64,000 nucleotides of DNA from Melanopsichium pennsylvanicum (GCA_900208305.1 OAPG01000015.1:434001-498000), one strand, 5' to 3'; positions 50,729-60,870 are shown, counted from the first letter of the stretch. Numbers and translations: made by a program. Notes: generated by a model from the letters alone, not told the origin.

Positions 50729-53270
50729 TGTATATACTCGTTTGCAGGTACGATCGTAAAAATCAACAGAGGATGGGTGATGCTGCCTCTGTGATCCTAA
50801 ATGGTGTCGGAAGCTGTGGGAAGGTCGATATGGTTCGAGGCAACCTCCAGGCCTGGAGGTTGGATATCAACGGGGTCCGCATCAGTGCTTCTCGCCCGGA
50901 AGTCGGGTTGATTGAAATGCCGAAGTGAGGCGGCTTGAAACACTGAATCGAACAGAATGTTGCCGATGACAGCCAACTATTAAATTTTACTGCCCAAAAC
51001 AAGTTCATGCCCGCACCACTCTCTTGTCAAAACTCCACGAACGTCAACACTACTCAGCCCTCTTCCCGAGGCCATGGAGCAAGCAGTACTGCTCTGGACT
51101 CTTTGTATGCTGTCGACTTAGCATGTGACAGTTGGACCATGCACAGTTCTGTGGAGTTAATTTTCTTCTTACAACGAGCTTGTTTGCACAAAAGTGATTG
51201 CAGTCTGCGCTCTGATTTTGCTTACGATATGAACGTGTTCGAGGGGGATGGCTCCACCATTAAGCCAGCTTGGGCCGTCTCCTGAGATTAGGCGATGGCT
51301 TTTTGGGTGGCTTTTTTGAAGCAGCCACCTTCAGTGGCTCTTCGGGAGGCTCGAATTTCCGATTATTTTTTTGGGTGTGTTTTGAAGGCCAGCCATTTCT
51401 TTTGGCGCACGCTTTTACACACGTTTTGCGGTTGTTTCAGCAGGGTCTTAGATGTCGCTACACCACTCGTGTCAGTTAGATTGTAAAAATGCCACGTTTC
51501 CAACTGCGGCAAAAGTGGTGCCACTGACAGAAATCGAGTTGCATCCCCTTCGTTCGAAGAGTAGTATGTCCGCGGACCTAGGTGTAAAAGGGGCGGCTAC
51601 CTGGGCGACTCTTCCATTTTTTACGACCCAGTCTCGCAGATGAAATACGATCCGGGGGTGAAATTGCTCGTCCGAAGATGCATTTTTAAAGGCGTCAAAT
51701 GAAAGTAGGTCGGTCATAGAGCAGACAAATTTCCGCGCTACTCGCCGAAAAGATTAGAACTATAGCTTATCGACACCCGAATGTTGTTTAGCAGAAACCG
51801 TGAATCACATCGGACAACAGGGGAAGGGTCGAGCAGCCAGCCGTGAGTTGCCATAGGAACCATCCGCTAGTGGATCATTTGACAAATTTTTGCAAGAAGC
51901 AATCTTGGTCTGAATTCGATCTTCCTTATCTTAGAAACGGGTCTATCAGACTGGGGTCGATTCTGCATAAGATGACTGACTCGTCAGGGTAGCTCAAATA
52001 GGCAAAAATTCGATGGACACAGCGCAAATTTTGCAATATACTCAAGTTGAAGTACAACCTCAATAAGTCACCGTTGCGAACTGACGCCGGTGGCAGCCTG
52101 ATCTTATAGCAACAAAAAGAGGTTTGAAATTTTGTGAAGCCACCCGACAAGCCTACTCCAAAGAGCTTCTGCAAAATACGTCAAGCCACTCTGATCAAGT
52201 CATTCTACAAAAAGCTGAATGCGAAGCCGGGCAAAAAATGTTTAGGGCTTGTTGCTGTGTGACTCTGTGTTTTCCTGGTGGCATCTACAGACACCCAAAT
52301 AGGATGATTTTTAACTTGAGTCACTGGTGGCTGCTTCTTTCTGCACGAAATTTCAAAAGAACTGAAGGATTTGGTTCTCAATATTTGGAAGCCCGCAGCT
52401 CGTTTTTCTCGATACCCTTTTTGTGCGTGAAAATTTATTTTGTGGATAAACCAAAGACGTTTGGAACATTTTTTTGCAAAATTGCATGGTCGATCCCAGC
52501 AAGCAAGTCGCGAATAGCGAAGAGTCGTACGGGCAACACAGAAGAAACAATTCATTAGGACCTTGTCGTCTATGTTTGGGTCCACCGGAGAAATAAAGTT
52601 CCAGCGGTCACCACAGAAGCTTACCAGAAAATACGCACGGCTGGTGGCTGCTAGGATAGGTTAATGCCTCTTTGTGAAAATCACCATCAAGACGTTTACT
52701 CAGGAGTGGTTCCGTAGAACCGCTCCTGCTTCTGTGAGTGTAAAAACTCGCTGCGTCTTCGGACAACGGACTGACCCAACAAATTTATCCCGTCAATGAT
52801 GTTGTGAAGAAAGATCAGTCGTGCCGGAATCTATCTCGAATCTGATGAGGATCAAACTTGCCTAAGCTTCTTTACTCAGCTTATCCGGATTCATGTCATT
52901 GCGTCTCGGATGTCTGCTCCAAGGAGCCACTTGAAGCGGCCGCTTGAAGCTAAATACGAGAGGAAAGAGATTTGCACTTTTTAAAATTTGATGAGTAGTA
53001 TTTTGTCTTGTAGCCACCCTATAATGTAATCCTTCGAACAGACGATGTCCTACGCCCCAAAGCCTCACACTTGTGTGATAGCCCTTGGTCACCAAGATTT
53101 CTGTTTCTGTGCAAGAAACAAGACCAGAGCTCTGAGAGATCCCCCGTGGGAAACACGGATGGGAATATTCGAGACTTGCCAGACAAGTTTCATGAACCAG
53201 TGGGTGAAATACTCCAAGTACAAGATAAACTAGGTAGAAACATAGGTTACAACCATACTTACAGGAACAA
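50729..53270. other. Gene-poor stretch right of the HAD gene
   Basis: No supported gene in about 2.5 kb. Frames on both strands are short and lack domains. CpG is present at ordinary levels, unlike the sequence right of 53270. A small hairpin lies at 52702-52727 and a 12-base palindrome AAGCGGCCGCTT at 52934-52945. Confidence 0.45.
52702..52727. other. Inverted repeat, 11-bp stem
   Basis: AGGAGTGGTTC and GAACCGCTCCT flank CGTA. One pair is G-T and the rest are perfect. Too short to assign; it could be a terminator or a transposon footprint. Confidence 0.45.
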
Positions 53271-53957
53271 TTGAAGGAGGTCAGACATTGAAAAGCTGAA
53301 TAGCAATGGTGGGATCACAACTGCAGCCAAGGGAGCCTCTGCCACAATCAGCAACTGAGCTGCCTTGTGGCTTTGGCCATTACAATTTTGTGCCATAATT
53401 GTAATGATGGTAGATTTGATGGAGTTGAACAGACTGCTGTGGCCGACAAGTTCTTAGCAGGAAATAACAGGCTTGATCTTTTGTTATGACTGTAGGGTCC
53501 AGATACTGTTGGCACAGCTACAGTTGTTGTTGGGGCTATACAGGTACAGAGAGGTTGTTGATCAATTGCAAGCAGGTGCACAAAACATTGTTGCTATTCA
53601 GCAAACTAAGTTATACATGCCACAAGTTTGCAATGAAACCCTTGTTGTTCAGGAAGATAGTGTATAGGAGGCCATGGGGTCCCCCACAGTTCAACAAGTG
53701 GTGTTGCAGCTACTTCCCACAACAATGTTTTTACAGGGCGCAAAACATTGAGCTAGATAAAACTACTAGCTCTATTGGATTTCAACTTGACTTCCAATAA
53801 GACAGGGAGTTCTAGCTAAACTTGGTTAGGGATCTGCTAAAAGCAATAGATAAGGAATGGGGGCTATCAAGGGTCTTGGGATGGGATGCTGGGATTCTGG
53901 CTGGTATGAAGGCTTAGACAGATATTATAGCACATATGAGACCCAGCTGCAGTCAGT
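53271..53957. mobile_element. CpG-poor, probably transposon-derived debris left of E2
   Basis: Almost no CG dinucleotides in about 690 bases and many TG/CA, as in the sequence right of E2. This segment was continuous with 61979 before E2 inserted, since the TCAGT duplication brackets E2. No domain is recognisable. Confidence 0.4.
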
Positions 53958-54473
53958 TGTCAGGGGGCGTTGTGCCAAACTCAAGCTTTGCGCCGAGATC
54001 CGCTGAAACCGTCTGTTTTAGCGTGTTTGAGATTGAGACCTGATAAGCAGGCCGGTTCTATCGTGTTTCGCTATGAGACCTGCTGCGCAACTCTTGAGCT
54101 GACTGACCACTGTGAACACTCTGTTCAGAGGTAATGCGGCTCGTCTGTGTGTTGTAAGACCTTCACGATGCACGAGTGCTCTTGATGCAAGTGTTGGTCA
54201 CCGTCAGGGACTGCTTCGGATGGTCTTGAAGCTGTCGTGATAATGAATTGGCTACGGTGGAGGTTCCGTGACCGCGGTTGAGGTTCCGCCTACAGTTGAG
54301 GTGCTGTAGTGTCAGTGATGGTGCTGACAATCGTCGATGAAGCTTGTCTCCTTATACTGAGGAGAACACAGACACTGGATAGCTGCAATACCGTATGATT
54401 GCAGCTGCTGACGAGAACTATATACTGAGTAACTGATAACGACTTGTAAAGTAAAGACTGGGTTAATATAAAG

Positions 54474-54524
54474 TAGAGTGGATGAGTCCCGCTCCTCCAC
54501 GACTGTAAAGACTGTGTTCTTATA
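54474..54524 (-). promoter_or_regulatory. TATA box and predicted RNA start motif in E2 LTR
   Basis: Minus strand TATAAGA starts at 54524 and CATCCACTCTA starts at 54484, exactly 40 bases apart, as in E1. The equivalent motif in the 5' LTR is at 61397-61387. Between TATA and motif the sequences of E1 and E2 are unrelated, so the spacing and motif are conserved alone. Confidence 0.7.
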
Positions 54525-54613
54525 TACCTATGGCCCTCCAGGGGCTCCCCTTTGTCCGCTATGACCCTGGTACACCAGAGTATCAATGGCCACCAGAGTT
54601 TCGACGTGTCCGC

Positions 54614-54897
54614 GAGCTTGGGCCCCGTGCTAATCAATGCCGACTGTCATCAACTATGACAACCACGAGCTTGGGCCCTGTGTTAAACAATGCTGACTGC
54701 CCTCAACTATGACAACCACGAGCTTGGGCCCCGTGTTAAACAATACCAACTGCCAGCAACCATGTCGCCCTTGAGCTTGGGCCCCATGCTAACCAGTGCT
54801 GGCTGTCAGCAACCATGACACACACAGCGGACGGTAGCTTGGGCCCCGTGCTAACCAGTGCTGGCTGTCAGCAACCATGACACACACAGCGGACGGT
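54614..54897. repeat. Degenerate tandem repeat in the E2 LTR, five units of 53-62 bp
   Basis: Each unit begins AGCTTGGGCCC and runs to an AACNATGAC-type end. The last two units are nearly identical at 62 bp. It lies upstream of the LTR TATA box in the sense of transcription, so it is placed like an enhancer array. The same array is in the other LTR at 61527-61810. Confidence 0.85.
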
Positions 54898-55060
54898 CCT
54901 ACATCATGTTGCACCCTTCCATCAGGCCTCCTGTACCAGACGGAGGCTGTCAGAGGGCGTTGCACTGATATCGGATGAAACCACGTGTTCTAGCGGATGT
55001 CAACCTGAAACCCGATAGAACACAGTGTTTCACCGGGTTTGAAATCCACCTCCGGTAACA

Positions 55061-55071
55061 CTACCCCCCTT
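55061..55071 (-). promoter_or_regulatory. E2 polypurine tract
   Basis: Minus strand AAGGGGGGTAG directly against the 3' LTR; same core as E1, one G fewer. Confidence 0.85.
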
Positions 55072-55344
55072 CCAAGAACCGAGCTCCTGCAAGGTAATGA
55101 AGTCCGGCGGCGCAGAGAACTTAGCTTCTACCAGCCCTTATCCTCGGTGTACAACTCTTCTTTTGCAATGGTCTTCATCATCTATTCCTATATCACCACG
55201 ATCCTCCTGTGCAATCTTAATGCAACAGACTCGCCTGTATCATGTTGTAATTGCAATGTCTTGTTCCTTCTTACCATGTTTGTGTTGAAAAGCCTGTGAC
55301 GTCGCCAACCGTCGCCTTCCACTTTCAGCCCCGGTGTATGAGAT

Positions 55345-55466
55345 CCAATAGAATTACCACTTTAAGCGGGTTTCAACTGAGATCGGCTGCAGAGGGTTGT
55401 TTTATCGGATTTCAACTGAATTCGGATAAAACAGCGCGTTTTACCGGGTCTGAGATTCAAACCTAG
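55345..55466. repeat. Palindromic modules in the E2 3' untranslated region
   Basis: Two consecutive units with GGGTTTCAACTGAGATCGG and CGGATTTCAACTGAATTCGG cores. These are followed by ATAAAACAGCGCGTTTTA and CGGGTCTGAGATTC. The same strings recur in the E2 LTR (about 53996-54090 and 54967-55058). Confidence 0.65.
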
Positions 55467-55516
55467 CTTTCGCGATGCTTTGTCCCAAGGCAATCCGGGG
55501 CGGTTTTATGGTACTT

Positions 55517-58500
55517 CTACGCCGTCCCCCCCTCCAATCGCTCATACTCCTGGATGAGCTGGGGGGCATTGACCGCCTCTGCTGGTTCCCATGAAGCTGC
55601 TTCCTCGGGATACCCTTTCCACTGGACCAAGTATTCCACCCGGCCTTGTCGCCGACGTATGTCAACAATGGCTTCCACTTCGAATTCCAAGTCCTCATCA
55701 TGCAATGTCGGATATGGTTGTATCGTTGAGCGTCCTTCTAGTTTGCTATCCTTTGTACGCTCGAGCATTGAGACATGGAAGACGTTGTGAACCCTGACTG
55801 AACTTGGTAATTGAATTCGGTACGCCCTGCGGCCAATTCGCTCAATCACCGGGAATGGTCCAGCAAACCTAGTGTTGAGCTTTGCTGTAGGTCGCCGAGT
55901 GGCCCAGTTCTTGGTACTGACGTAAACCCTGTCACCGACCTTGAACTCTATGTCCTTTCGTTTCCGGTTGTATTGTTCGACTGCCCGCGACTGTGCTTGC
56001 CTGGCTTGTTCTTGAAGGTATCGTACTAGCTCTTTGTTGGTTTTGGCAAATTCTTGGCGCTTGGGGTCCAGTATTCCCACTTGTTCTGGTAGCTCTGGGT
56101 GCATTTTAGGGTTCCACCCATAGCATGCAAAGAACGGGGACACCCCAATGCTGCTATGGACGGTGTTGTTATACACAAACTCCGCCATTGGCAACAAGCT
56201 TGCCCAGTTATCTTGCTCGTAGTTGCAATAGATACGCAAGTACTGCTCGACAACTTGATTCACCCGTTCCGTTTGACCGTCTGTCTGAGGATGATATGCG
56301 GTGCTCAAAGAGTGTTTGATGTTGTGCTGTTGAGCAAAATCCTTCCAGATCGCAGAGATGAATTGTCGTCCTCGGTCCGATACAATATGTTCAGGCACCC
56401 CGAACCTCTTAAATACATGTGCCTGCAGTAGCTCGACCGTGTCCTTCGACGTTGCTGTCTTATGCGTTGGCATTACGACTGCAAGTTTTGAAAGCCGGTC
56501 AACCACAACCAGTATGGAATCAAAACCACTTGAGCTCGGCAAGCCTTCGATGAAATCGAGGGATATCGACCCCCAAGGTCTCTCTGGTGTCAATAGCGGC
56601 TGCAACAAGCCATATGGTTTGTGGCGCGGCGTCTTGTATCTCGCACACACAGGGCAGCTTGCCACATAGTCTGCCACCCAAGCGGCCATGCCTGGCCACC
56701 AGTAGTGTCTGCGGGCAAGGTCTAAGGTAGCGTCTCGCCCAATGTGGCCCGCATTGATCCCATCGTGGCACTGTGTCATTACCATGTACCTTAAATGTTC
56801 CACAGATAGCGATTGTTTGGCTACCTGTGGCCTTGCTTTGCCCTTACGGCCGCCGAGGGTGACTCTTGGTACCACGATGCGCCCATTCTTATACCATAAC
56901 CCATCCTTAATTTCAAACGGGGTGTGTTGGTGTATTTCCTTAAGCTGCTTGTCCAGTGGTTGGAATGTCCGGATGAGACTCATCAAGCCTCCCGTGGCTA
57001 TCTCCTCCATGGTTGGTATCGTCGTCCTTAACCGGGTCTCAAGTTGAGATCCGGTGGTTGTACCATGTTTTATCCAATTTCGCGTCAAAATCGGGTAAGC
57101 TACCACGCTTTCATGCTGATTTGGATTTCCTTCCGGCGATTCAAACACGCTTGCCGGCAGCAGCTGCCGCATGTTGTGCTCTTTCTCCATTCCTGCCGGT
57201 TGCATGTCCGATCGCCGAGTGAGTGCATCAGGCTCTCCACCTTTGTTGCCAGGCCTGTAATGGAGCACGAAGTCGTAGTCGGCGAGCACTACCGCCCAGC
57301 GAGCTTGTCGCCCGTTTATACGCCTCTGTGACTTGAAGTATTTGAGGGCTTCATGATCCGTGTAGATGACCAGCTGACTTGGCAATCCTGCCAGCATATG
57401 TCGCCATTGCTGCAGGCACGCCACGACGGCGAGGAGTTCCTTATCATGGATCTCATAGTTCCTTTCGGCTGGTTGCATCTTTCTTGAGTAATAGGCCACA
57501 GGGTGCCAACGTTTCTTGTGCTCCTGCTTCAAGACTCCTGCTATGGCAAAATCGCTAGCGTCAGTCTCTAGGCGAGTCGGCAGATGGTAATCAAAATGCT
57601 TGAGTACTCCGGCCGTTGTGAAGGCCTCAATGAGCTTGTGGAAAGCGTGTTGGGCATCCTCTGGCAGCTCAAACTTCTTGAACCTCTCCGTCGGCTTGAC
57701 CAACGAGGTGAGAGGCCTTGCAATTCGTGCAAAATGAGCAATGAACCTCCTATAGAAGTTGGCAAACCCTAGGAATCGCTGGATATCGTGTATAGAGGCT
57801 GGCATCGGCCACTCCTGAATGGTTCGTACCTTCTCGGGGTCCATTTCAATCCCTCCTGGCTTAATGATGTACCCCAGGAACTTGACCTGATCTGTATGGA
57901 AAGTGCATTTTGAGAGCTTGGCAAAGAGCCGGTTGGCTCGAAGCCTCTCCAAGACCTCCCGGACGTGATCGATGTGCTCCTCCTCATTGTTGCTGAAGAT
58001 GAGGAAGTCATCCAGATATACGACAACAAACACGCCAATGATGTCTCTATAGATACTGTTGATCAGAGACTGGAAATGCGATGGTGCGTTGGCCAACCCG
58101 AACGGCATCACCAAGTACTCGTACAATCCGAGCTGAGTACCAAAAGCTGTTTTCCATTCATCGCCGTCTGCGATGCGAACCAGGTTATATGCAGCCTTAA
58201 GGTCCAGCTTAGTATATACCTTTGCATTACGGAGTAAGAATAGTTGCTCCTCAATGAGGGGCAGCGGCGCTCTATTCTTAATTGTGATCTCATTGAGACC
58301 ACGGTAATCGACGCAGAGACGTAGGCTCCCGTCCTTCTTGGGCACAAACAGGACTGGCGAGCGTGCAGGGCTCTTCGACGGTCGAATGAATCCCTTTGCG
58401 AGGTTCTCGTCAAGGTACTTGCGCAGTTCCTCCATCTCCTTAGGACCCTTCAGATAGAGCGGGCCTTGAGGAGGTTTTGCTCCCGATTCGAGCTCTATCT

Positions 58501-59356
58501 TGAGGTCGTGTTCGGTCCGGTGGGGTAGCTTGTCTGCTTCAACCTCGTTAAAGACCTCGGCAAGGTCCTGGTAAGGCTCCGGTACCTGCTCCGGGGGCTT
58601 GTCCTTCTCAACTTCCATGTCAACCCCTTTGTCTGCCCCGGTAGGGACAAACCCAAAGGCTGGCAACGACGTTGCCGGAACGTCGAGAAGCATGAACCCA
58701 ATGGGTCCATCTTCAACGGCAGCCCTTAGAAGCTGCTTGGCCAATACAAACTCGTGACCGTGGAGTTTGAAGTCCAGAACCGGCACCCTGTTCTGGCGGG
58801 TTTTGGTTGAAATCCGCTGAACTGACCCGTCCTGTCGGGTCTCGTTTGAAATCCGATAAAACGCGTTGTTTAATCGGGTTTTGTGTGGGGCCCGGGTTTG
58901 TGGAGTAAATTCGCAGGGTTCGGCGTTCGTTGTCATCCCAAACTCCACTCGACCTTCCTCCCAATTGATTGAGGGTCGGAGCTTACGCAACTGATCATAG
59001 CCTATGATAAGGTCATAATCCGCCGCCTCGGCGACCGCTACTTCCACCTGTCCCAGTGAATAGTGGTCGATACTTACCTGTACAACGGCGGTATGGTCTA
59101 TGTACATCTTGTGACCCGTTACGCCGTGAATCGATCTTGTTTTTGTAGGTTTTGTGGTTATCTTGTGGTCCAAAACAAATGCTTGTGAAAGTATAGACAA
59201 GCCAGCACCGGTATCCGCGAGTATGCGAGCTCCATGGCCCTCAACGGTGCCCTTGAGTTCGAGTACCGAGGAACCCGATGTGGCTGTGAAACAGAATTGG
59301 CAGTCTTGAGCAATGCATTGCGATGGCATAGGTGGTTGTAGGGCAAGACACGCCAT
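55517..59356 (-). CDS. pol: E2 Pol polyprotein
   Basis: 1279 residues, starting MACLALQPPM at an ATG that shares its A with the gag stop. The order of domains is: protease with DTG at residues 48-50 (ARILADTGAG); RT from about residue 290, with YLDD at 447-450; RNase H (LETDASDFA, IHDKELLAV, TDHEALKYF); integrase with HHCC finger (ASCPVCARYK), core with LDFIEGLPSS, IVSDRGRQFIS and HPQTDGQTERVNQ; GPF module; and a chromodomain (VQWKGYPEEAASWEP) near the C terminus that in chromoviruses can direct integration to heterochromatin. Two linkers, residues about 158-190 and the segment between RNase H and integrase, are encoded by palindromic modules (58790-58882 and 57032-57096). All catalytic motifs look intact. 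Confidence 0.95.
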   Translation of the reverse strand: MACLALQPPMPSQCIAQDCQFCFTATSGSSVLELKGTVEGHGARILADTGAGLSILSQAFVLDHKITTKPTKTRSIHGVTGHKMYIDHTAVVQVSIDHYSLGQVEVAVAEAADYDLIIGYDQLRKLRPSINWEEGRVEFGMTTNAEPCEFTPQTRAPHKTRLNNAFYRISNETRQDGSVQRISTKTRQNRVPVLDFKLHGHEFVLAKQLLRAAVEDGPIGFMLLDVPATSLPAFGFVPTGADKGVDMEVEKDKPPEQVPEPYQDLAEVFNEVEADKLPHRTEHDLKIELESGAKPPQGPLYLKGPKEMEELRKYLDENLAKGFIRPSKSPARSPVLFVPKKDGSLRLCVDYRGLNEITIKNRAPLPLIEEQLFLLRNAKVYTKLDLKAAYNLVRIADGDEWKTAFGTQLGLYEYLVMPFGLANAPSHFQSLINSIYRDIIGVFVVVYLDDFLIFSNNEEEHIDHVREVLERLRANRLFAKLSKCTFHTDQVKFLGYIIKPGGIEMDPEKVRTIQEWPMPASIHDIQRFLGFANFYRRFIAHFARIARPLTSLVKPTERFKKFELPEDAQHAFHKLIEAFTTAGVLKHFDYHLPTRLETDASDFAIAGVLKQEHKKRWHPVAYYSRKMQPAERNYEIHDKELLAVVACLQQWRHMLAGLPSQLVIYTDHEALKYFKSQRRINGRQARWAVVLADYDFVLHYRPGNKGGEPDALTRRSDMQPAGMEKEHNMRQLLPASVFESPEGNPNQHESVVAYPILTRNWIKHGTTTGSQLETRLRTTIPTMEEIATGGLMSLIRTFQPLDKQLKEIHQHTPFEIKDGLWYKNGRIVVPRVTLGGRKGKARPQVAKQSLSVEHLRYMVMTQCHDGINAGHIGRDATLDLARRHYWWPGMAAWVADYVASCPVCARYKTPRHKPYGLLQPLLTPERPWGSISLDFIEGLPSSSGFDSILVVVDRLSKLAVVMPTHKTATSKDTVELLQAHVFKRFGVPEHIVSDRGRQFISAIWKDFAQQHNIKHSLSTAYHPQTDGQTERVNQVVEQYLRIYCNYEQDNWASLLPMAEFVYNNTVHSSIGVSPFFACYGWNPKMHPELPEQVGILDPKRQEFAKTNKELVRYLQEQARQAQSRAVEQYNRKRKDIEFKVGDRVYVSTKNWATRRPTAKLNTRFAGPFPVIERIGRRAYRIQLPSSVRVHNVFHVSMLERTKDSKLEGRSTIQPYPTLHDEDLEFEVEAIVDIRRRQGRVEYLVQWKGYPEEAASWEPAEAVNAPQLIQEYERLEGGTA
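57032..57096. repeat. In-frame palindromic module in E2 pol, RNase H-integrase linker
   Basis: 57032-57054 is a 23-base inverted repeat with 11-base arms (CCGGGTCTCAA against TTGAGATCCGG, one mismatch), followed by TTTTATCCAATTTCGCG. It is at the same Pol position as the E1 module 11806-11890. Confidence 0.7.
58790..58882. repeat. In-frame palindromic modules in E2 pol, protease-RT linker
   Basis: Repeated strings TTGAAATCCGCTGAAC and TTTGAAATCCGATAAAAC, with GACCCGTCCTGTCGGGTC as a palindrome between them. It is at the same Pol position as the E1 module 13534-13625. Confidence 0.7.
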
Positions 59357-60834
59357 CAGTGTGCTGCCCCACGCTCGTTTCCCTGCCTGTCGTCAGGATC
59401 TCCTTCGGGGTTACTCGTGCCTTCGTCGTCATAGACTGCGGCTTCTAGGTCCAGCTGGGGCTCGCCCTCGTAATTGGCCTCCTGAGGTTCCTGCTGTATA
59501 TCCTCCCTGCCTTCCTCATCTGCGATGACAACGTTCGCTCCCACACGGGGTCCTGATGGCCTGACGACCGCATGAGTTGTCTTTTGAGGACAGTTGTTGG
59601 ACCAGTGGCCTGGCTTCTTGCAGATGTAGCAAGTGTCACTCCCCACGGTTGTGGGTCCAGCTCGAGCAGGGGTGCGTGGAGCCAGGTGGGGAGGCGGCGC
59701 CCGATTGGCAATTGGTATACCCTGAGGGGTATAGCTGGCCCTTGGAGCTTGCTGGGCTGGCTTGGGCGTGGCCTGGAGTCCTCCAACGGGTCTGTTAACG
59801 GCCATCGGTGGGCCAGATGGCATGTACGCCGGCCTGGACGACTCCGTTGGTGGAATCGAGTGCCATCGTTGGGCTTGCTGGTTTACCACCCGCTGCCGGT
59901 CGATGGCTTCAACCTCGGCGTACCACTCCCAAAGCGATGGGGGTGGGCTTCGCTCGAACTTCTCCTGCAGGCTGCGAGAGAGTCCCGAGCGGAAGTAGTA
60001 CTTTGCAAGCTCCTGGTCGCCGATGTTGGCTCGGCCTTCAAGGTCCCTAAACCGTTCAAGGTACCTGGTGGCCGTGCCAGGACGGTCGTCCTGCATACGC
60101 AGCTTCTGAAGCTCCGTGATGGCCTCAAGCCTCAGATCTCGCTGTCCATATTGTTCCTTGAGTCTCTGTGTGAACATATTCCAGTCGTTGAAGAGGATGC
60201 CTTGCTGTTGGCGGTCGGCCCTTAGCTTAGACTTCCACCATTCTCGAGCACTGCCCTCGAGGAACTGACTGGTGTAAGCGACCATCTTACCATGGTCCCG
60301 GATACCCTTCATTCTGAACCACCACTCAGCCTCGATGAAGAACATGTCCATATCCTTGAGGTCCATCTTTGGGAACGGGGTCTTGAGTTCCGTTGGCCAC
60401 TTGGCCTCCTCGTCGTCTTTCGACTGCGGGGCTGACTCTCCAGGCGGCCTACTTACCACTGCTTCGGTGGCCAATCCTAAGGCCGGGGGGAGTTCCGTGG
60501 GCGCGACCTGTTGTCTAGCCCCGGTTGGGGTAGAGTAGAGCTCGTACAAGCAAGCTCTGTTGCCCTTGTCGTCGTCTGGCCGGTTTCGGGCCGTAGGCGT
60601 CGGTGTCTCCGGCTCTGGGCGGTATGATACCTCCAGGCGGACGAGCACACGTTCCACCAACGACTGGAGTCTGTCGATGCTCTGGTCCGTCCTCTTCTGT
60701 CGGGCTTCAACTTCCTCGATGTGATTCTTGAAGTCTTTCATCTTTGTCAGTAATTGACCCGTGGTGTCATAGAGCGTCTGGAACAGGGGTTGTCCCGTCT
60801 GCTCCGGAGTCCGGGGTTGGGATTCGTCTGTCAT
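59356..60834 (-). CDS. gag: E2 Gag polyprotein
   Basis: 492 residues from ATG 60834 (MTDESQPRTPEQT), 36 bases inside the 5' LTR. An N-terminal coiled coil (DFKNHIEEVEARQKRTDQ) precedes a capsid-like region (MFFIEAEWWFRMKGI, AREWWKSKLRADRQQQG). A Pro-rich linker and one zinc knuckle CYICKKPGHWSNNC (CX2CX4HX4C) follow, then an acidic tail ending RQGNERGAAH. The stop TGA overlaps the pol ATG as TGATG, which suggests termination-reinitiation rather than frameshifting to make Pol. Upstream in-frame sequence continues open into the LTR but has no ATG. Confidence 0.93.
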   Translation of the reverse strand: MTDESQPRTPEQTGQPLFQTLYDTTGQLLTKMKDFKNHIEEVEARQKRTDQSIDRLQSLVERVLVRLEVSYRPEPETPTPTARNRPDDDKGNRACLYELYSTPTGARQQVAPTELPPALGLATEAVVSRPPGESAPQSKDDEEAKWPTELKTPFPKMDLKDMDMFFIEAEWWFRMKGIRDHGKMVAYTSQFLEGSAREWWKSKLRADRQQQGILFNDWNMFTQRLKEQYGQRDLRLEAITELQKLRMQDDRPGTATRYLERFRDLEGRANIGDQELAKYYFRSGLSRSLQEKFERSPPPSLWEWYAEVEAIDRQRVVNQQAQRWHSIPPTESSRPAYMPSGPPMAVNRPVGGLQATPKPAQQAPRASYTPQGIPIANRAPPPHLAPRTPARAGPTTVGSDTCYICKKPGHWSNNCPQKTTHAVVRPSGPRVGANVVIADEEGREDIQQEPQEANYEGEPQLDLEAAVYDDEGTSNPEGDPDDRQGNERGAAH

Positions 60835-60859
60835 ATTGGCGAGGGGCACTACTTGAACG

Positions 60860-60870
60860 ATCCACTCTAA
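60860..60870 (-). promoter_or_regulatory. E2 primer-binding site, predicted self-priming
   Basis: After the 5' LTR the minus strand reads T, TAGAGTGGAT, then CGTTCAAG. TAGAGTGGAT is complementary to ATCCACTCTA at 61396-61387 in the LTR. The E1 site is identical over this stretch plus CGT, although the LTRs differ. Confidence 0.65.

Larger units (their letters stand above)
53958..55060 (-). repeat. 3' LTR of E2
   Basis: 1103 bp, starting TGTCAGG and ending GGTAACA on the + strand. It differs from the 5' LTR at 53988, 54332 and 54972, each a TG or CA against CG. The inner end abuts the polypurine tract. Confidence 0.95.

Noticed and set aside
52934..52945. The 12-base palindrome AAGCGGCCGCTT as a functional site
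   Set aside because: A single short palindrome in 64 kb is expected by chance and has no context.
60850..60870. A tRNA-type primer site starting at TGGATCGTTCAAG
   Set aside because: It starts six bases inside the conserved block, and the E1 and E2 sequences diverge after TGGATCGT, which is short for tRNA priming. The complementarity to the LTR fits better, though tRNA priming is not excluded.
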